From positions 1-7,743 of the forward strand of contig CAZQAO010000042.1 in the NCBI GenBank assembly GCA_964591225.1: a stretch of DNA of 7,743 nucleotides. The letters run 5' to 3'. The notes below the pieces were generated by a model. The model ran no database searches, had not been told where the DNA came from, and worked only from the letters and a program-made list of their open reading frames with translations. The DNA is from MGBC108787 sp964591225. GTDB lineage: Bacteria > Bacillota_I > Bacilli_A > RF39 > UBA660. Position 1 is the first letter of the stretch; every line of letters starts with the position of its first letter. Positions 6,690 to 7,743 of the stretch are shown piece by piece. Position numbers and translations under genes: made by a program.

Positions 6690-6750
6690 GAGTATGAATT
6701 ACTCCTTGCTTTAAACTTGATTTAAAGCCAATAAAGACCATAAGGAGGTG
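6690..6750 (+). promoter_or_regulatory. Structured rpsF leader, putative S6:S18 autoregulatory element
   Basis: Three pairings are visible. GAGTA (6690–6694) pairs with TACTC (6700–6704). GCTTTAAA (6708–6715) pairs perfectly with TTTAAAGC (6721–6728) around CTTGA. CTCCTT (6702–6707) can pair with AAGGAG (6742–6747), the core of the AAGGAGGTG Shine-Dalgarno sequence of rpsF. The second and third stack on a continuous 5' strand, leaving a 13-nt bulge on the 3' side. The first and third share 6702–6704 and so exclude each other. S6:S18 binding to rpsF leaders with a bulged CCG is established in many bacteria; here the bulge has ACCA and no CCG, so assignment to that motif is inference. Confidence 0.6.
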
Positions 6751-6756
6751 TAGATA

Positions 6757-7047
6757 ATGAAAAAATATGAAGTAATGTTTATCGTTAAATCTGCGCAAGA
6801 AAGTGATGCAATTAAAAAAGATGCCGAAGCTATGAAGAGCATCGTAACGAGTAACAAAGGTAAGATTATAGAATTTAATGAACTAGGTGAAAAAAAATTA
6901 GCTTATCCAATTAAAAAAGAAATAAGTGGATATTATTATGTCATGACTATAGAAGCTGATAATGAAGCAATTAGTGAATTAGATCGTAAAGCTTTTATTA
7001 ATGAAAATATTTTAAGACATCTAATTATTAAATTAGACGAGGAGTAA
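6757..7047 (+). CDS. rpsF: 30S ribosomal protein S6
   Basis: A 96-aa bS6, full length. It binds S18 and the central domain of 16S rRNA in the small-subunit platform. It opens with MKKYEVMFIVKS, the family's first strand, and contains GEKKLAYPIKKEISGYYYVMTIEA (residues 44–67) and the C-terminal ILRHLIIKLDEE, all typical of S6. No long acidic Glu tail is present, unlike E. coli S6. The very strong ribosome binding site AAGGAGGTG (6742–6750) can be masked by an upstream CTCCTT, which suggests translational control of the operon. It is the first gene after the promoter at 6654–6682, and its stop lies 3 nt before ssb. Confidence 0.97.
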   Translation: MKKYEVMFIVKSAQESDAIKKDAEAMKSIVTSNKGKIIEFNELGEKKLAYPIKKEISGYYYVMTIEADNEAISELDRKAFINENILRHLIIKLDEE

Positions 7048-7050
7048 GAA

Positions 7051-7506
7051 ATGAATAAAGTTATTTTAATAGGAAGACTTACTAGAGATCCAGAAATGCG
7101 TACAACTGCTAGTGGAACAAATGTAACTCGTTTTACTATTGCTGTTGCTAGAAATTATCAAGATCAAAATGGTGAACGGACAGCTGATTTTATTAATTGT
7201 GTAGCTTGGAGAAAACAAGCTGAGAATATTGCTAAATATTGTGTTAAAGGCACTCAAGTAGCTGTTGAAGGTCGCATTCAAACGGGAAGTTATGATACGC
7301 AAGATGGAACTAAAAGATATACTACTGATATCATCTGTGACAATGTTACTTTTCTAGGTTCTAAAGGAAATAATGATGCTGTAGTTCCAGAGGTAGAAGA
7401 TGCAATGGATATAGAACCACCAATGCCAACTACAGATATTACCGAAGATCCTTTTAAAGATTTTGGAGAAGAAATAGCTTTAAGTGATGATGATTTACCA
7501 TTTTAG
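7051..7506 (+). CDS. ssb: Single-stranded DNA-binding protein
   Basis: A 151-aa bacterial SSB. It coats ssDNA as a tetramer and recruits replication and repair enzymes. The N-terminal OB fold occupies about 1–105: MNKVILIGRLTRDPEMR, then TRFTIAVARNY, DFINCVAWRKQAENI, GTQVAVEGRIQTGSYD and a closing ICDNVTFLG strand. A short linker (about 106–130) is acidic and Pro/Met/Thr-bearing, lacking the long Gly/Gln-rich stretch of many SSBs. The tail ends in SDDDLPF, the canonical amphipathic tip that docks partner proteins such as RecO, PriA or DnaG-linked factors. It is near the expected size for a housekeeping SSB. GAGGAG (7039–7044), in the last codons of rpsF, is its ribosome binding site, so it is probably translationally coupled between rpsF and rpsR as in Bacillus. 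Confidence 0.97.
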   Translation: MNKVILIGRLTRDPEMRTTASGTNVTRFTIAVARNYQDQNGERTADFINCVAWRKQAENIAKYCVKGTQVAVEGRIQTGSYDTQDGTKRYTTDIICDNVTFLGSKGNNDAVVPEVEDAMDIEPPMPTTDITEDPFKDFGEEIALSDDDLPF

Positions 7507-7521
7507 AGAGGAGATAAAATA

Positions 7522-7737
7522 ATGGCTGAATTTCGTAGAAAAAAGAAAAAAATATGTCAAATGTGCGCTGGTAAAAGCGTTGATTATAAAGATGTAATGA
7601 TTATTAATAAATATATTAATGAAAAAGGTAAAATTATGCCAAGACGTATGACTGGTGCTTGTGCTAAACATCAAAGACATATTGCTCAACAAGTTAAATA
7701 TGCAAGATTTATGGCATTAATTCCATATGTTAAATAA
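7522..7737 (+). CDS. rpsR: 30S ribosomal protein S18, zinc-ligand (C+) form
   Basis: A 71-aa bS18, complete. It forms a heterodimer with S6 on the 30S platform. The N-terminus is basic (FRRKKKK, 4–10), then VDYKDV (20–25), GKIMPRRMTG (36–45) and the terminal ARFMALIPYVK, all S18 hallmarks. Cys12, Cys15, Cys47 and His50 (in ICQMCAGK and GACAKHQR) give a four-ligand zinc site, the C+ type; other bacteria, including Bacillus by recollection, carry forms lacking some ligands. GAGGAG (7508–7513) is the ribosome binding site, 15 nt after the ssb stop. It closes the rpsF–ssb–rpsR operon; only 6 nt follow in the window, so no terminator can be judged. Confidence 0.97.
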   Translation: MAEFRRKKKKICQMCAGKSVDYKDVMIINKYINEKGKIMPRRMTGACAKHQRHIAQQVKYARFMALIPYVK

Positions 7738-7743
7738 CATCCT

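Noticed and set aside
7066..7302. Minus-strand open frame inside ssb
   Set aside because: Low-complexity Ser/Ile-rich translation typical of an antisense shadow.
7495..7692. Minus-strand open frame over rpsR
   Set aside because: Antisense shadow of S18.

Overview
The window is AT-rich, coding-dense and has every gene on the + strand. Gene content and order point to the origin-proximal region of a low-GC Gram-positive chromosome (Bacilli sensu lato, possibly an uncultured Erysipelotrichia- or RF39-like lineage; the lineage is inference). The order parA–parB–mscS–DUF951–ychF … rpsF–ssb–rpsR is the arrangement known near oriC in Bacillus and Staphylococcus. All Trp codons I checked are TGG and no gene needs TGA read as Trp, so the standard bacterial code fits.

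Left part (1–596): one small unrecognised gene (best start 76) lies where rsmG or noc would stand in Bacillus. The gap after it holds a perfect 19-bp palindrome, probably at or near the start of the parA transcript.

Central operon (597–5909): ParA ATPase and ParB CTPase/DNA-binding protein (chromosome segregation), an MscS-type mechanosensitive channel, a small DUF951 protein, an AbgT-family membrane transporter and the ribosome-associated ATPase YchF. The first five genes overlap or abut (11 nt, 0 nt, 14 nt, 14 nt), so they are probably cotranscribed and translationally coupled. The AbgT gene is an extra member between DUF951 and ychF. A hairpin with a T-tract overlapping the ychF stop codon ends the block.

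After the terminator comes an unrecognised 216-residue gene (5958–6608) whose ribosome binding site sits only about 10 nt beyond the T-tract. Then comes a near-consensus extended −10 promoter (6654–6682) and a structured leader in which CTCCTT can pair with the rpsF Shine-Dalgarno sequence. This fits the known autogenous control of rpsF operons by the S6:S18 complex, although the recognisable CCG signature was not found.

Right part (6757–7737): the rpsF–ssb–rpsR operon, encoding ribosomal protein S6, single-stranded DNA-binding protein with a canonical acidic DDDLPF tip, and a zinc-ligand (C+) form of S18.

I saw no mobile element, CRISPR array, tRNA, rRNA, parS site or DnaA-box cluster. The most useful second looks are the rpsF leader switch, the altered base-specificity motif in YchF, the palindrome before parA, the AbgT insertion and the two unrecognised genes.
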